Assembly: GCA_964496875.1 (NCBI GenBank) | Contig: CAZCBH010000016.1 | Location: forward strand, 1-64,000 | DNA from: RI-106 sp964496875 | GTDB taxonomy: Bacteria > Cyanobacteriota > Vampirovibrionia > Obscuribacterales > Obscuribacteraceae | Direction of reading: 5' to 3' | Length of the DNA stretch: 64,000 nt | Part shown: one piece after another, positions 34,019-43,538 of the stretch | Position numbering within the stretch: the first letter of the stretch is position 1 | Layout of the letters: the number at the start of each line of letters is the position of its first letter | Program-made: the position numbers and the translations under genes | The notes under the pieces: model-generated | Seen by the model: the letters and a program-made list of their open reading frames with translations, nothing else | Told to the model about the DNA's origin: nothing | Database searches by the model: none

Positions 34019-35374
34019 TTATTCGAAGATCGTTCTGAGTGCGGCGCCCATGACTTCTATGGTTCTGTCGATGTCCTCTTCGCTGTGTTCACTGGAGAGG
34101 CAGGCCGCATCCACCGCCGTCGGTGGAAGATAGACACCGCCCTTCAGGCAGTGATGGAAAAATCGAGCGAAGAGTTTTTCGTCTATCTTGCGAGCGTCGT
34201 TGAAGTTTTCAACTGGGGCTTCAACAAAGAGCACCGTAAACATGGAGCCTACTCTCTGAAGCTGAATCGGTGGACGTTTGCCCTTCTCCTTTTCAATATG
34301 AGCGAGAACTCCCTCCAGTCCGGAGAACAGTCTTTTTGCCCTGTTCTCAAGCGTTTCGTATATCTTTTTGTTCTTCAGCTCATTGAGAATCGCAAGGCCT
34401 CCGGCCATGGTCAGGGGATTTCCGGAGAATGTGCCGGCTTGATAGACCTTGCCAATCGGCATCAAGCAGTTCATTATCTCTCGACGCCCTCCATAGGCGC
34501 CAATCGGCATGCCGCCTCCGAGTGTTTTACCGAAGGTGCTCAAATCCGGCTTTATATCATACAGATTCTGCGCTCCGCCCCAGGCTAGACGGAAGCCGGT
34601 CAGGACTTCGTCAAATATCAATAGCGCATCATATTTGGTGCACAGGCTGCGCAGTCCGGGTAGAAAGTCCGGGTGCGGTTCAATCACTCCCATGGAGCCG
34701 GTAACGGGCTCCAGTATCACTGCCGCCACTTCTCCTGAATGTTTCTCCAGGCATTCTTCCACCGACGCCAGATTATTGAATTCCGCCTGGATGCTCGAGC
34801 CGGCAAAGCCATCCGGGACACCGCTGGAATGTTTGATCCGGTCGTTCGCCAGTGTAGAGTCGCTGTGACCATGGTAACAGCCTTCGAATACAATCACTTT
34901 GTCCTTTTCTGTATAGCCCCTGGCCAGTCGAATGGCGCTCATGACAGCTTCTGTGCCGGAATTGACGAAGCGGACCATGTCCACTGAAGGTAACGCCTCG
35001 ACCAGTGTTTCTGCCAGGCGCAACTCGAGTTCGTGGGGCGCGCCGAACAGGGGGCCTTTGTCTATAGTTCTCTTGACCGCATCGATGACCGCAGCAGGGG
35101 CATGCCCGAGAATCGCCGGTCCCCAGGCTCCAACATAGTCGATATACTGATTTCCGTCCACATCGAAGACTCGCGAGCCTGTTCCTCTGTCCAGGAAAAG
35201 CGCCTGCCCTCCTACTTCGTGAAAGGAGCGAAATGGGCTGTTTACCCCTCCGGGTATGAATTCGGCAATCTGTTTGCCGAGGATCTCTGTTCTAATGCAG
35301 GGTTTCACCATTCCAATAGGTATGGAACCCGTCGTTTGCGGATGGTCTTTCTCTTTAGTTGTGTTATCGGCCAT
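34019..35374 (-). CDS. hemL: Glutamate-1-semialdehyde 2,1-aminomutase
   Basis: The 451-residue PLP enzyme converts glutamate-1-semialdehyde to 5-aminolevulinate in the C5 heme pathway used by cyanobacteria and most bacteria. Motifs: IPGGVNSPFRSF near residue 38, FVNSGTEAVMSAIRLARG near residue 136, LIFDEVLTGFR near residue 253, and TFGKTLGGGMPIGAYGG with K283 as Schiff-base lysine. About 25 extra N-terminal residues precede the conserved part, which agrees with some longer bacterial forms. No other heme gene is visible nearby. Confidence 0.95.
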   Translation of the reverse strand: MADNTTKEKDHPQTTGSIPIGMVKPCIRTEILGKQIAEFIPGGVNSPFRSFHEVGGQALFLDRGTGSRVFDVDGNQYIDYVGAWGPAILGHAPAAVIDAVKRTIDKGPLFGAPHELELRLAETLVEALPSVDMVRFVNSGTEAVMSAIRLARGYTEKDKVIVFEGCYHGHSDSTLANDRIKHSSGVPDGFAGSSIQAEFNNLASVEECLEKHSGEVAAVILEPVTGSMGVIEPHPDFLPGLRSLCTKYDALLIFDEVLTGFRLAWGGAQNLYDIKPDLSTFGKTLGGGMPIGAYGGRREIMNCLMPIGKVYQAGTFSGNPLTMAGGLAILNELKNKKIYETLENRAKRLFSGLEGVLAHIEKEKGKRPPIQLQRVGSMFTVLFVEAPVENFNDARKIDEKLFARFFHHCLKGGVYLPPTAVDAACLSSEHSEEDIDRTIEVMGAALRTIFE

Positions 35375-35561
35375 AGATGAATGTGAATCCCCGGTCTCTT
35401 GATTTTGTCGCTTGCCAACAGGCTCTTTGCCAGGCGTCTGCTCTTTGTAAGAGCTCTACACTATTTTAGTTGCCCGGTCTTTGAATTTCCTCTTTGAAAT
35501 CATTGATCTCATACTTTTGTTCGACTACGCCTGTGGGTTTATGGATAACCTTATGTGATGG

Positions 35562-36683
35562 TTACTTCTTGCTCAACCAGAGTGTAAGAGCCAGACCGGA
35601 AGCGGCAATTACTATACCTGGTGTCCATACGGCAACTGTTGGGCTGAAGAAGCCGTTTCTAGCAAGAGCCCAGGTAATCTGTTCGAAGGTGAAATAGAAA
35701 AAGAGAAGAAATCCGCCATAGGACAGACCTATTGCTGTTTTGTGTCTCCTTCGACCGAGCAAACCGATTGGGAATGCCGCGATTACAATGAACAGGCAGG
35801 TCAGTGGACTGGCCAGGTTGTAGTTCAAATTTAGTTGATGCTCTACTGGTACTTCCTTCCCTTGCTTCTTCAAGGAGACGATCTTGTCTATCAGTTGAAC
35901 CGTGTTCATCTCGCTAGGTTCCGGCTCTCTTTTGTCCGGATCGAATTTAGCCATGAGATCCGGGGGACTGATAGCCATTTTGGAAAAATTGGTGTTTATT
36001 ATGCTGGGTAACCCTTTGGAGTTGACTGCGGACAGGTCGTATTCATGCCCATTGAATAGCAGCCAGCCGGCTCCTTTAAAGAGTCCTTCCGGTGCGTAAA
36101 GCAGCTTCACGTTCTTTTCCTGATCGAATTTGAACAAAAGAGTATTGGTGAGGTTGTTTCCTTTTCTCGATCCAACCAGGTAGACCTCCGAGACATTACC
36201 GTTCTCGTCCTTTCTCATACCTTTAAAATCATGCACTCCCTGGGCTTCCGGTAAGTCACCACGGCTGGCTGCCAGCAGAGCGAGCTTGGTGCTCATCTTC
36301 AAAGATCGGGGCACGACCAGTTCATTGACCAGAAATGAAAAGAGCCCGACTGTAATGCCGAGGACGAGGAAGGGTTGGAATATCCGCAATAAGCTGACTC
36401 CACTGGATTGCAAAGCAACGATCTCGGAATCGCTCATCATCCGATAGAGCACCAAAATGGTGGCAATCAAAACTCCTGCCGGCAGACAATGCACGATTAT
36501 GTCCGGCAATTGCATTGTCGTCATCAAAATATAGAGATCGAAAGGGCAGCCAAAATCTTTCATGTAAGACTGCAGGTCTTTGATTTTGTCCGTAAAAAAC
36601 AGGAGCCCGGCAGGAAGGGTTGTGCCCACCAGGAGCATCACCATGAATTCGAAGTAGCAGTAGCGGTCAAGGGTTTTAAACAT
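35562..36683 (-). CDS. LptF/LptG-family permease (YjgP/YjgQ)
   Basis: The protein is 373 residues from the ATG at 36683 (MFKTLDRYCYFEF), the natural start; the frame extends 67 codons further upstream but that part is unlike the family and overlaps lnt. Membrane spans at about 15-35, 60-85 and 100-125 are followed by a periplasmic jellyroll-like region (about 135-280) and three C-terminal spans, the layout of LptF/G. These subunits pair with the ATPase LptB to lift LPS from the inner membrane. Motif DSEIVALQSSGVSLLRI near residue 93 is typical. Only one copy is visible, so LptF versus LptG is not decided. It starts 5 bp after the lnt stop, so the two share a transcript. It implies an outer membrane. 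Confidence 0.87.
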   Translation of the reverse strand: MFKTLDRYCYFEFMVMLLVGTTLPAGLLFFTDKIKDLQSYMKDFGCPFDLYILMTTMQLPDIIVHCLPAGVLIATILVLYRMMSDSEIVALQSSGVSLLRIFQPFLVLGITVGLFSFLVNELVVPRSLKMSTKLALLAASRGDLPEAQGVHDFKGMRKDENGNVSEVYLVGSRKGNNLTNTLLFKFDQEKNVKLLYAPEGLFKGAGWLLFNGHEYDLSAVNSKGLPSIINTNFSKMAISPPDLMAKFDPDKREPEPSEMNTVQLIDKIVSLKKQGKEVPVEHQLNLNYNLASPLTCLFIVIAAFPIGLLGRRRHKTAIGLSYGGFLLFFYFTFEQITWALARNGFFSPTVAVWTPGIVIAASGLALTLWLSKK

Positions 36684-36688
36684 TCCGG

Positions 36689-38320
36689 CTATCTGAACCA
36701 CCTCGCAAATGGTGTCACATCGTTGTAGAAGGGAATATTTGCCGAAACAGTATTGGCTGTGTTCAGCGCTGTTTCCGTTTTGACGCGTCCTTCGGCGTCG
36801 ATGATGGCGGACGGTCCGAGAGTGGTGGAGAAGACAAAGCAACGATGAGTTTCCACTGCACGAATCGATGTGATTGCGATGCACTGTTTACCGATTATTT
36901 TGGAGTCGAACCAGGAAGTGTTGCTGCAGTCTACTAGAAGCTCGGCGCCGTTACGCACTGCTTCGGTAGTTAGTTCCGGAGCGGCCAGCTCACAACAAAG
37001 TATGGGGGCGATTTTTCTTCCACTGAGTTCCAGTACGGTTTGTCTGTTTCCTGGCTTGTAACCGACACGATGAGGAGTCAGGGTTCCACAGAGGGCTCCG
37101 AATGGAGAGTTGAGCAGCCAGGCGGGAGAATACTCTCCAAATGGAACGAGGTAGCGCTTGTGATAAACCTCGGGATAAATCTTTCCTTCTCTGTCTATGC
37201 CGCAGGCCGAATTGTAGATGCCGGTCTGGGTGTCTCCGTCCAGGCAGCCTACCACCCAGTCCTGGTCCAGTTTCTTGCAATAGTGACCCATTGATTCAAA
37301 AACCTGCCTGGATTGGGACATCGAGCTTGGAATCGCCCATTCCGGCCAAATGCATAAGCCGGCAGGGGCATTTTCTGCCAGCTTCAAGTACTTATTGAAA
37401 AATTCTCCCGGCTTGAAAGCCTTGGCGTCAAAGAGGATATTGCCCTGCAGTATCGATACCATTTCATGGGGATTTGCCGCTGCCAACTTGTCAGCTGTGG
37501 CCAGGCGGTAGTTGCCGTATCCTACTGCACCTGCTATGAGGGCTAAAACCAGGAGCAGTCCGAGCAAGCATGACCTGGGCACGTAGTTGTATCGCGCCCT
37601 CGGAAATCTGGCAACATTTAGAATAAGGCTTGTTAGAGCGGTGTTGCACATCATGATCAGGGCTCCGATGCCGACACCGCCTACGATACCAGCAATCTGA
37701 ATCAGAGCTTTCCAGTTATACTGCGTGTATTCTAAGAGTCCCCAGGTTAGACCGAGGCTGCCCCAGGCATTGCCCAGCTTGTTGAATATCAGGCACCAGA
37801 CAAGAGGAATAGCGAACAAAGCCGGAATCTGCCAGCCGCCGTTCCTCATCCTGGGAACGAAGCCATCTGATAGTGGCATCCAGCGTACAATCGAGCAAAA
37901 AGTTCCAAAAAGGGCGCTCTGCTGTAGACCGACCAGGAACCAGATTATCGGGTTGGCTAAAGAGATGTATGCGCTCATGGTTTCGGGCCAGACATCGGTG
38001 GTGAATTCCAGGGCGCAGATATTGTAGACGAGGGTATAGCCGAAGCCGAAATGAACACCGCGATAAAAGGCTTCCGGCACGGTTCGGCTTGTGAGGGTGG
38101 CGATCAGAAGGGGCGTGATCGCGAACCAGGCTAGTGGAGCCAGGTCCGGACCTGGTGCGCTCAAGCCGGCGATGATGCCGGCCAGCCCCAGGCCGAGCCA
38201 GATCCGGCTCTCTTTGCGGTAGTAATCTTTGTCCCTGGTGATTGTTTCAGCTGGGCTGGATACCGGGGTAGTAGCAAGATTCGGCCTTGATGAGACTGGG
38301 GCAGATGGAGCAGAGTGCAT
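36689..38320 (-). CDS. lnt: Apolipoprotein N-acyltransferase
   Basis: The 543-residue protein has about 6-8 membrane spans (roughly 40-290), then a periplasmic nitrilase-like domain. The Glu-Lys-Cys triad is seen: E327 in CIWPEWAIP, K388 in YHKRYLVPFGEYSP and C442 in ILCCELAAPE. It adds the third acyl chain to lipoproteins such as the PstS-like protein. The N-terminal 35 residues are Ser/Pro/Thr-rich and polar. It is co-transcribed with the LptF/G permease. A 360-bp gap separates it from the exported charge-rich gene upstream on the same strand. Confidence 0.93.
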   Translation of the reverse strand: MHSAPSAPVSSRPNLATTPVSSPAETITRDKDYYRKESRIWLGLGLAGIIAGLSAPGPDLAPLAWFAITPLLIATLTSRTVPEAFYRGVHFGFGYTLVYNICALEFTTDVWPETMSAYISLANPIIWFLVGLQQSALFGTFCSIVRWMPLSDGFVPRMRNGGWQIPALFAIPLVWCLIFNKLGNAWGSLGLTWGLLEYTQYNWKALIQIAGIVGGVGIGALIMMCNTALTSLILNVARFPRARYNYVPRSCLLGLLLVLALIAGAVGYGNYRLATADKLAAANPHEMVSILQGNILFDAKAFKPGEFFNKYLKLAENAPAGLCIWPEWAIPSSMSQSRQVFESMGHYCKKLDQDWVVGCLDGDTQTGIYNSACGIDREGKIYPEVYHKRYLVPFGEYSPAWLLNSPFGALCGTLTPHRVGYKPGNRQTVLELSGRKIAPILCCELAAPELTTEAVRNGAELLVDCSNTSWFDSKIIGKQCIAITSIRAVETHRCFVFSTTLGPSAIIDAEGRVKTETALNTANTVSANIPFYNDVTPFARWFR

Positions 38321-38680
38321 CGGGGTGAGAGCTTCTCCTGGTTGTCAGGGGCTCGGATAGTCGAGCCTGTTTCGTTCGAACAGGGTTGCTAGTAAGAAGC
38401 AGCTTCTAATATATGATATGAACAACTTTATGTCTTCTGTAGTTTTTTAAGCTCTTAACTCAGGATAGTCGGTCGAGTTCGCGCACGCCGCCCCTTGAAA
38501 ACCGATTGGAGCTTCAGGTTTCTGATTCGGTTGGCCTGTTTTCATTTTTTTTTGCCCGCCAGATCAAGGTTTTAGCCTCTCTGTCGAATTTTTTTATTGC
38601 TTGCTTGGCAACCAGGGGGCCGGATGCAAGGCCAGGGGCCGGGCTATCTGGCGAGATTAAAAATTGACAATCTTGAAGAA
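38321..38680. other. Intergenic region with hairpins and a long T-run
   Basis: No gene is supported here. CCTGTT (38366-38371) pairs with AACAGG (38379-38384) close to the lnt start. A compound hairpin joins AACCGA (38500-38505) to TCGGTT (38527-38532) with an inner TCAG/CTGA stem (38514-38525), and a nine-T run follows on the plus strand (38545-38553). The T-run is 12 bases past the stem, too far for a standard terminator. A plus-strand small RNA ending here is conceivable but unproven. Confidence 0.4.
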
Positions 38681-41600
38681 TCACATCTCGATGCGAGCGT
38701 CCACTCGGTAGTCGCCCTTTTGCAGGCGCTTGATCTCGATACGCGATGTGTTCTCTTCGCCACCGGATGTAGTGACAATGAGTTCGTCCCCTTTGTTTAT
38801 TTTGATGATATCCGGGGTTTTGTTTGTCAATCTTACATGAACAGGTTTGGAGGTGCCTTCGACTTTTACGATCAGGTCTCCAGCTCCTTTTTTCGCTTTC
38901 TTGCCTTCTAGCACTGCCGCTTTGACGAACTCGAATTCTATAGGATTGCTTCTCAGTATAGAATTGGCGATATTTGCTTTGTGTGTTCCAGGTTTAAGGC
39001 TCTCAGGCATTTTCAACTTTAGTTGCACCGGCGATGATGCCACCACTTGCGCCTCAGTAGAGTTGTCGATCATCACTCGGTTTTTACCGGCCATTCCCAT
39101 AAAGTCATGACCGTCTATCACCAGCACTTTTGTATTTGGTACCAGCTTTGAGGCGTTATCGATTGTCGGTGCGTTTGCCTCGGTACTGGAGAACAGCGGC
39201 TGTAAAACGTCTATTACTCCGGGAATAAGCTCCGGGCGCGCCGCAAGAGATACATGCAATGTTCGCCCGGGTGTGGCGTCTTCCGGCACCATGAACATTG
39301 CTTGCCCCCTGGCGTCGGTGGATATCGTCGCACCATTGAAACTCAGCTCTACCGAAGCCTCCGGATTGCCGTATTTGTCGAGAACCGCCACGGTCAAGAA
39401 ATTGCCAGCTATGGCCCGATCAGGGTAGATCAAATTGGCTCCCAGGCTCGGCTGCTTCATAATGTAGGACACTGCCGGACTTTCCCATTCTCTGCCCGTG
39501 CTCGAAGCCGTAGCCGGTGATGGAGAACTTGTGGAGTCATTCTCCTCTGTCCTCGGTTTAATCGGAGCGATTTTTGTGATACTGGCCAGCTTCTCTTTTA
39601 ACTCTCTCTCTTCTTTAGAACTGGCGGATTCCAACGTAGATGCTTGCCCTGGCTGCTCTTGTTCTTGTTCTTGTTCTTTTACCTTTTCGGAAACCGGCTT
39701 TAGCTCTGCTTTCTTGTCTTCTCTCTTCTCACTGACTTCATTAGCTTCTTCTACTTTATCTCTGTCCGTCTTCGAAGCAATTTCCGAGTCGGATTCAACT
39801 TGTGCATTCTTATCCTTATTTGCATCTGTATCCGTATCCGCATTCGCATTTACATCGGCATCGCCTTTCTCGTCATTTTCTTCATTTTCTTCTTCCGCCT
39901 TATTCTCATCATTTAATTCTTTGTCTTCGTCGCCTTCTTTGGCTTCTTTGTCTTCGCTCTTCGATTCGTTTTCTGCCAGTGCCTTTTCGGCAGTCTTTTC
40001 TTCTGTCTCTGTCTCTTTCTCTTCTTTGACTTCCTGAGGTTTCCGATGGACTCGACGAATGGTCCGCTTCCTTCTGGTATGCGCTATCGCCTGTTTCTCT
40101 TTTTTCTCCGGTTCCTGAATGTTGTCATAGTCCGACTCGACGGATTGAGCTTTCTTTCCGGCTTTTGCTTTGTCTTTGCCGGCAGGCTCGATCTCTTCGA
40201 CTATCTCGATAATCTCCACATCATCCGGATAAAACCCATAGGCGACATCATCCGGTCTACGAGCCTGGCGAGATTTTGCTTTCTCCTGTTCTATTTTTTC
40301 CTGCTTGAGCTTCTCTGCTTCGGCTATCAACCGCTCTTTTTCGATTCGTTTTTGCTCGAGTTTCTGCTGCTCTGACTGTTGTATCTTTTCGAGTTCGCTT
40401 TGATAAGATTCATAGCGCGCCAGGTACTCGCGTTTTCTATCGGTCAGAACCGGCTCCAGAGTCACTAGAGACTTTTTTTTTTCCGGATCTCCGGTTTTTC
40501 CGGTTTTATTGGCTTCGCCGGAGGCTTCTTCTTTGCCGTCTTCTGATTTCTTTTCGGTTTTTTTCAAACCGGCGGCGTCAACGTCGACTTTGCCGACCTC
40601 GCCAAGCCAGAAGGTCACATCCGATTGGCTCTGGATATCGAAACCTTTTTTGACAGGCGATTTGGCTGAGACGATTACTATGAACTTGCCGATGGTGGAG
40701 CCGTCGCCGGCTTTTAAATCTTTGCACTCACCGGCTATGGTGACATTGATGATCCCATCGATTCTCTTGCCCCAGACGGCTGCCACTGAGCCACGTAGAT
40801 TATCTCTGAGTTTTACATCCCCGGATGACCAGGCTTCTACCACCATCGATGATTTTGCACTGGCGCGGTGTTCCGGTCTCAAGATTCTGTCGGCTTCTAC
40901 CCCATCTGCCGCTAGGGATTTATCAAGAATCTCTTTCGATAATTTGACGATTTTATGTTCATCCGGATCGTTGATGCCGGTATTCTCATCTAATTCAGAG
41001 AGCGATTTTGATATGTCTTTTAAAACACTTATCAGGGCGCTATCAGGCAAAAGTCTGGGTTCTTCGAGACTGGCTTTATCCGATTTAGCGGCTTCTTCGG
41101 CTTCTTCTTTGACTTCTGACGAAGGTTTTGCTTGCGAGCTCTTTTGGGCGCCGTCTTCGTCCTGGTCGACTTCAATAATATCGACTTCCTGGATGTCTAC
41201 ATGATCTTCGTCAGCTTCTTTGGATTTTGATTTTGATTCGGATTCGGAAATCTTGCTTTCTTCTTCCTCGGTTAGTTCTTTGGCCTGCTTCTCTTTCTTG
41301 TCTTTCTTTTTCTTCTTTTCTTTTTTCGGTTTCGAGTCTTTTGTTTTCAGCTCTTTATCATCGTCTTTCTTTTTCTTCTTCTTTTCGACCTTCTTATCGG
41401 AATCATCTTTCGAATTCTTTGAATCTTTTGAACTCTTATCGGCCTCTTCGCTCTCTTCGTCTACCTCTTCTTTCTTTCCGAAAGGCAATCTGGCGATTTT
41501 CTGTTTATCTGGTCGTGCGTAGGAAGGGCTCGATTCTTTCTGGGTGGAGCGCGCCGAAGCTTGACTGAATATGCCGCTTCCCTGGAGGCAGAATGTCAGA

Positions 41601-41692
41601 GCCGTCAAACAGCAGATTGTCTGTCTTGCGAACAGAAAACCAGTGCTGAGGGGAGTGTTGAGGGCTTTGGATACTCTACTTCTATCTTTCAT
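38681..41692 (-). CDS. Exported, highly charged low-complexity protein with C-terminal Ig/IPT-like domains
   Basis: The 1003-residue protein starts at ATG 41692, preceded by AGAGGA; a TTG five codons upstream is less likely. A signal segment lies near 17-45. Residues about 60-200 and 390-720 are extreme Lys/Glu/Asp/Ser tracts, including coiled-coil-like EQEKAK runs and Asp/Asn/Ala repeats, interrupted by a globular patch at about 200-375. The C-terminal 250 residues are ordinary: an Ig-like segment (AVLDKYGNPEASVELSFNG near 800, as in bacterial Ig/invasin-type domains) and an IPT/TIG-like one (KVLVIDGHDFMG near 870). It looks like a cell-surface or periplasmic stalk protein. The same-strand neighbour upstream is also exported and acidic. 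Function unknown. Confidence 0.72.
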   Translation of the reverse strand: MKDRSRVSKALNTPLSTGFLFARQTICCLTALTFCLQGSGIFSQASARSTQKESSPSYARPDKQKIARLPFGKKEEVDEESEEADKSSKDSKNSKDDSDKKVEKKKKKKDDDKELKTKDSKPKKEKKKKKDKKEKQAKELTEEEESKISESESKSKSKEADEDHVDIQEVDIIEVDQDEDGAQKSSQAKPSSEVKEEAEEAAKSDKASLEEPRLLPDSALISVLKDISKSLSELDENTGINDPDEHKIVKLSKEILDKSLAADGVEADRILRPEHRASAKSSMVVEAWSSGDVKLRDNLRGSVAAVWGKRIDGIINVTIAGECKDLKAGDGSTIGKFIVIVSAKSPVKKGFDIQSQSDVTFWLGEVGKVDVDAAGLKKTEKKSEDGKEEASGEANKTGKTGDPEKKKSLVTLEPVLTDRKREYLARYESYQSELEKIQQSEQQKLEQKRIEKERLIAEAEKLKQEKIEQEKAKSRQARRPDDVAYGFYPDDVEIIEIVEEIEPAGKDKAKAGKKAQSVESDYDNIQEPEKKEKQAIAHTRRKRTIRRVHRKPQEVKEEKETETEEKTAEKALAENESKSEDKEAKEGDEDKELNDENKAEEENEENDEKGDADVNANADTDTDANKDKNAQVESDSEIASKTDRDKVEEANEVSEKREDKKAELKPVSEKVKEQEQEQEQPGQASTLESASSKEERELKEKLASITKIAPIKPRTEENDSTSSPSPATASSTGREWESPAVSYIMKQPSLGANLIYPDRAIAGNFLTVAVLDKYGNPEASVELSFNGATISTDARGQAMFMVPEDATPGRTLHVSLAARPELIPGVIDVLQPLFSSTEANAPTIDNASKLVPNTKVLVIDGHDFMGMAGKNRVMIDNSTEAQVVASSPVQLKLKMPESLKPGTHKANIANSILRSNPIEFEFVKAAVLEGKKAKKGAGDLIVKVEGTSKPVHVRLTNKTPDIIKINKGDELIVTTSGGEENTSRIEIKRLQKGDYRVDARIEM

Positions 41693-41851
41693 AGTGTCCT
41701 CTTGCAAACAGGATGACTATCGACGAAACACGATTGCCATAGATTTTACGGGAATTGAGCCGTATAGTCACTATCTGACCGAGTTTTTTATCGAGTGACC
41801 ATATGCTTGTCGGGAGGTGCTGCCACCACTAGAGATGTCATGTAGGGGGTG

Positions 41852-43396
41852 TCAGTTCACCACTTTAGAGTCGGTGATCAGCCACTGGCCTCGGATCTGT
41901 TCTACAACGTAACTGACCGTATAGCTTGTGTTCTCGTCTTTGAGCACACTGAGGGTGTCCGCATCGATATATCTGCGGCGTTCGTTAATCTTTGCAACTA
42001 CTTCGTACTTCCTATCCGGCGTGATCTCTTTATAGCTCTCGACGGTCATTGTGCCTGGTGTCATCTCGTAGTAGCGATGTTTGTCCAGCAAAAACTTGAT
42101 TGCCTGACTCTGGGTGGCCAGAGCCTTGCCTCCCAGGATTCTTGTTAAATTCTCTCTCTGGCGATTTTTGACCGCTCTTCTTTTGATTAACTGCCAGGTG
42201 TTAATCAGGTTAGTGAATTGCTGCTTGAGCAGATCTTTTTCTTCGCTTCCTTGTTGTAAATCACCGCCGGGTTTGACAGCGATTAGCTTATTGTCATCGT
42301 CGTCATCGGCTCCATAGGTTATCGGCCTGTCCAATACAGAATCTGAATCAGGGCCAGAACTAGTTGCTGAGGTCGACCTGGGCTTTACTCCGTTAGGATT
42401 GGGGGACAGATCGCTGGTGTCGTCCCCGGTATCGTTCTCATTTTTATTTCGGTTTTCGCTCAGTTCGCTATTGACCGGATTCGAATCGGGCTCGTCGTTC
42501 GAAGTGTCTTTGACTTGAGTCGTTTCAGGAGTTTTTGCCACTTCGTAGACAGCGGTATTTTTCACCCTGATTGTCAGCTCTCCATCGCTGCCGGAGCCGT
42601 CTTTTTCTATCGAAACTTCGTAAGTGCCTGCGTTCAGGGTCAATTTATCCGATTTTGTCTCTTGATCGGTTAAGAACTCTTGCTTCTCTTCCAGGACCGA
42701 GTTGAAATCGGCTATTTTGCTGCCTCTTGCCCCCAGGGCCTCCAGGAAAAAGTCGGCAGCCATCTGGACCGATAAAAGATTGTCTACACCGGCTTTAGTG
42801 CCGGTGCCTTTGTTGACCAGCTTCAGTTGAGCTTCTCTTACCTGATTGCCTTCAGACTTGTACTGCAGTCGATTCTTGTATTGATCTACGAGTTCGTCTC
42901 CCTCTCCGGTTTTAAAAGGACCGATTCCCGGCCAGCCTCCTGACTTCACGAAAACACTGCCTTTCAATTGTTCCGTGGTGCAGAGCGGTTTTATCTTCTT
43001 CTCAGCCGGGGGGATTTCTGCCGGACTTCCCTCTGACTTCTCTTCGGATACAGATTCGTTTTCGGAACTCTTGGCCGATTCCTGTTTCTCTTCCCCGGCT
43101 TCGGTCTCTTCGGTCTCTTCAGTAGAGGTCGTATCGACGCCGCCTTCCGGCATTACGATTTTGAAATCAGTGTCGGTGTCTACCGTCTTGGTAGGTTTTT
43201 CTGCGTTCTTTTTAATTGAGTCATCTTTCCACATCTCATCGAGATTGACTTCCTTATCACCTTCAGAACTCGCGGCTTCGGCAGCCAGGACTGCATTGCC
43301 AGGGTTGGGGCAGACCTGGTGGAACCCTACTGTTCCTGCCATGGAAAGCGAAAGAGAGAAAGAGAGTATTAGTCGTGACCCTGATAATCGTTTCAC
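41852..43396 (-). CDS. Exported acidic protein with a C-terminal ARC6-like IMS domain
   Basis: This 514-residue protein starts at GTG 43396 with AAGGAA 8 bp upstream. It has a signal peptide near 8-40, an acidic low-complexity region (about 45-130), a middle region of about 150 residues (cysteine-poor, starting LKGSVFVKSGGWPGIGPFKTGEGD), a second acidic linker, then about residues 395-514 that match the IMS domain of ARC6/CDP1/Ftn2 (LINTWQLIKRRAVKN, LLDKHRYYEMTPGTMTVESYKEI, YTVSYVVEQIRGQWLITDSKV). In cyanobacteria and plastids this domain lies outside the inner membrane in a division protein with an N-terminal DnaJ-like part and a membrane span; neither is present here. Function unknown; envelope adaptor is a guess. 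Confidence 0.72.
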   Translation of the reverse strand: MKRLSGSRLILSFSLSLSMAGTVGFHQVCPNPGNAVLAAEAASSEGDKEVNLDEMWKDDSIKKNAEKPTKTVDTDTDFKIVMPEGGVDTTSTEETEETEAGEEKQESAKSSENESVSEEKSEGSPAEIPPAEKKIKPLCTTEQLKGSVFVKSGGWPGIGPFKTGEGDELVDQYKNRLQYKSEGNQVREAQLKLVNKGTGTKAGVDNLLSVQMAADFFLEALGARGSKIADFNSVLEEKQEFLTDQETKSDKLTLNAGTYEVSIEKDGSGSDGELTIRVKNTAVYEVAKTPETTQVKDTSNDEPDSNPVNSELSENRNKNENDTGDDTSDLSPNPNGVKPRSTSATSSGPDSDSVLDRPITYGADDDDDNKLIAVKPGGDLQQGSEEKDLLKQQFTNLINTWQLIKRRAVKNRQRENLTRILGGKALATQSQAIKFLLDKHRYYEMTPGTMTVESYKEITPDRKYEVVAKINERRRYIDADTLSVLKDENTSYTVSYVVEQIRGQWLITDSKVVN

Positions 43397-43538
43397 CGAA
43401 TGTTCCTTGCCGAAGGAGAACCGTGGAAAATGCCTAATATTCTACAATAAGTGCAGTATATACAAGGTTGAATCTTAGTAATATCAAGGCCCGGCGTGAG
43501 AATACCAGTAGTTGATCATGCTTTCATGCTGCATGGCA

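Noticed and set aside
36684..36884. 67-codon N-terminal extension of the LptF/G frame
   Set aside because: It is His/Arg/Ser-rich, overlaps lnt in another phase and is absent from the family; the ATG at 36683 fits.
39498..41568. Long Ser/Phe/Leu-rich plus-strand frames opposite the charged exported protein
   Set aside because: They are mirror images of Lys/Glu/Asp codon runs on the minus strand (CTT/TTC/TCT repeats). Their composition is not protein-like.
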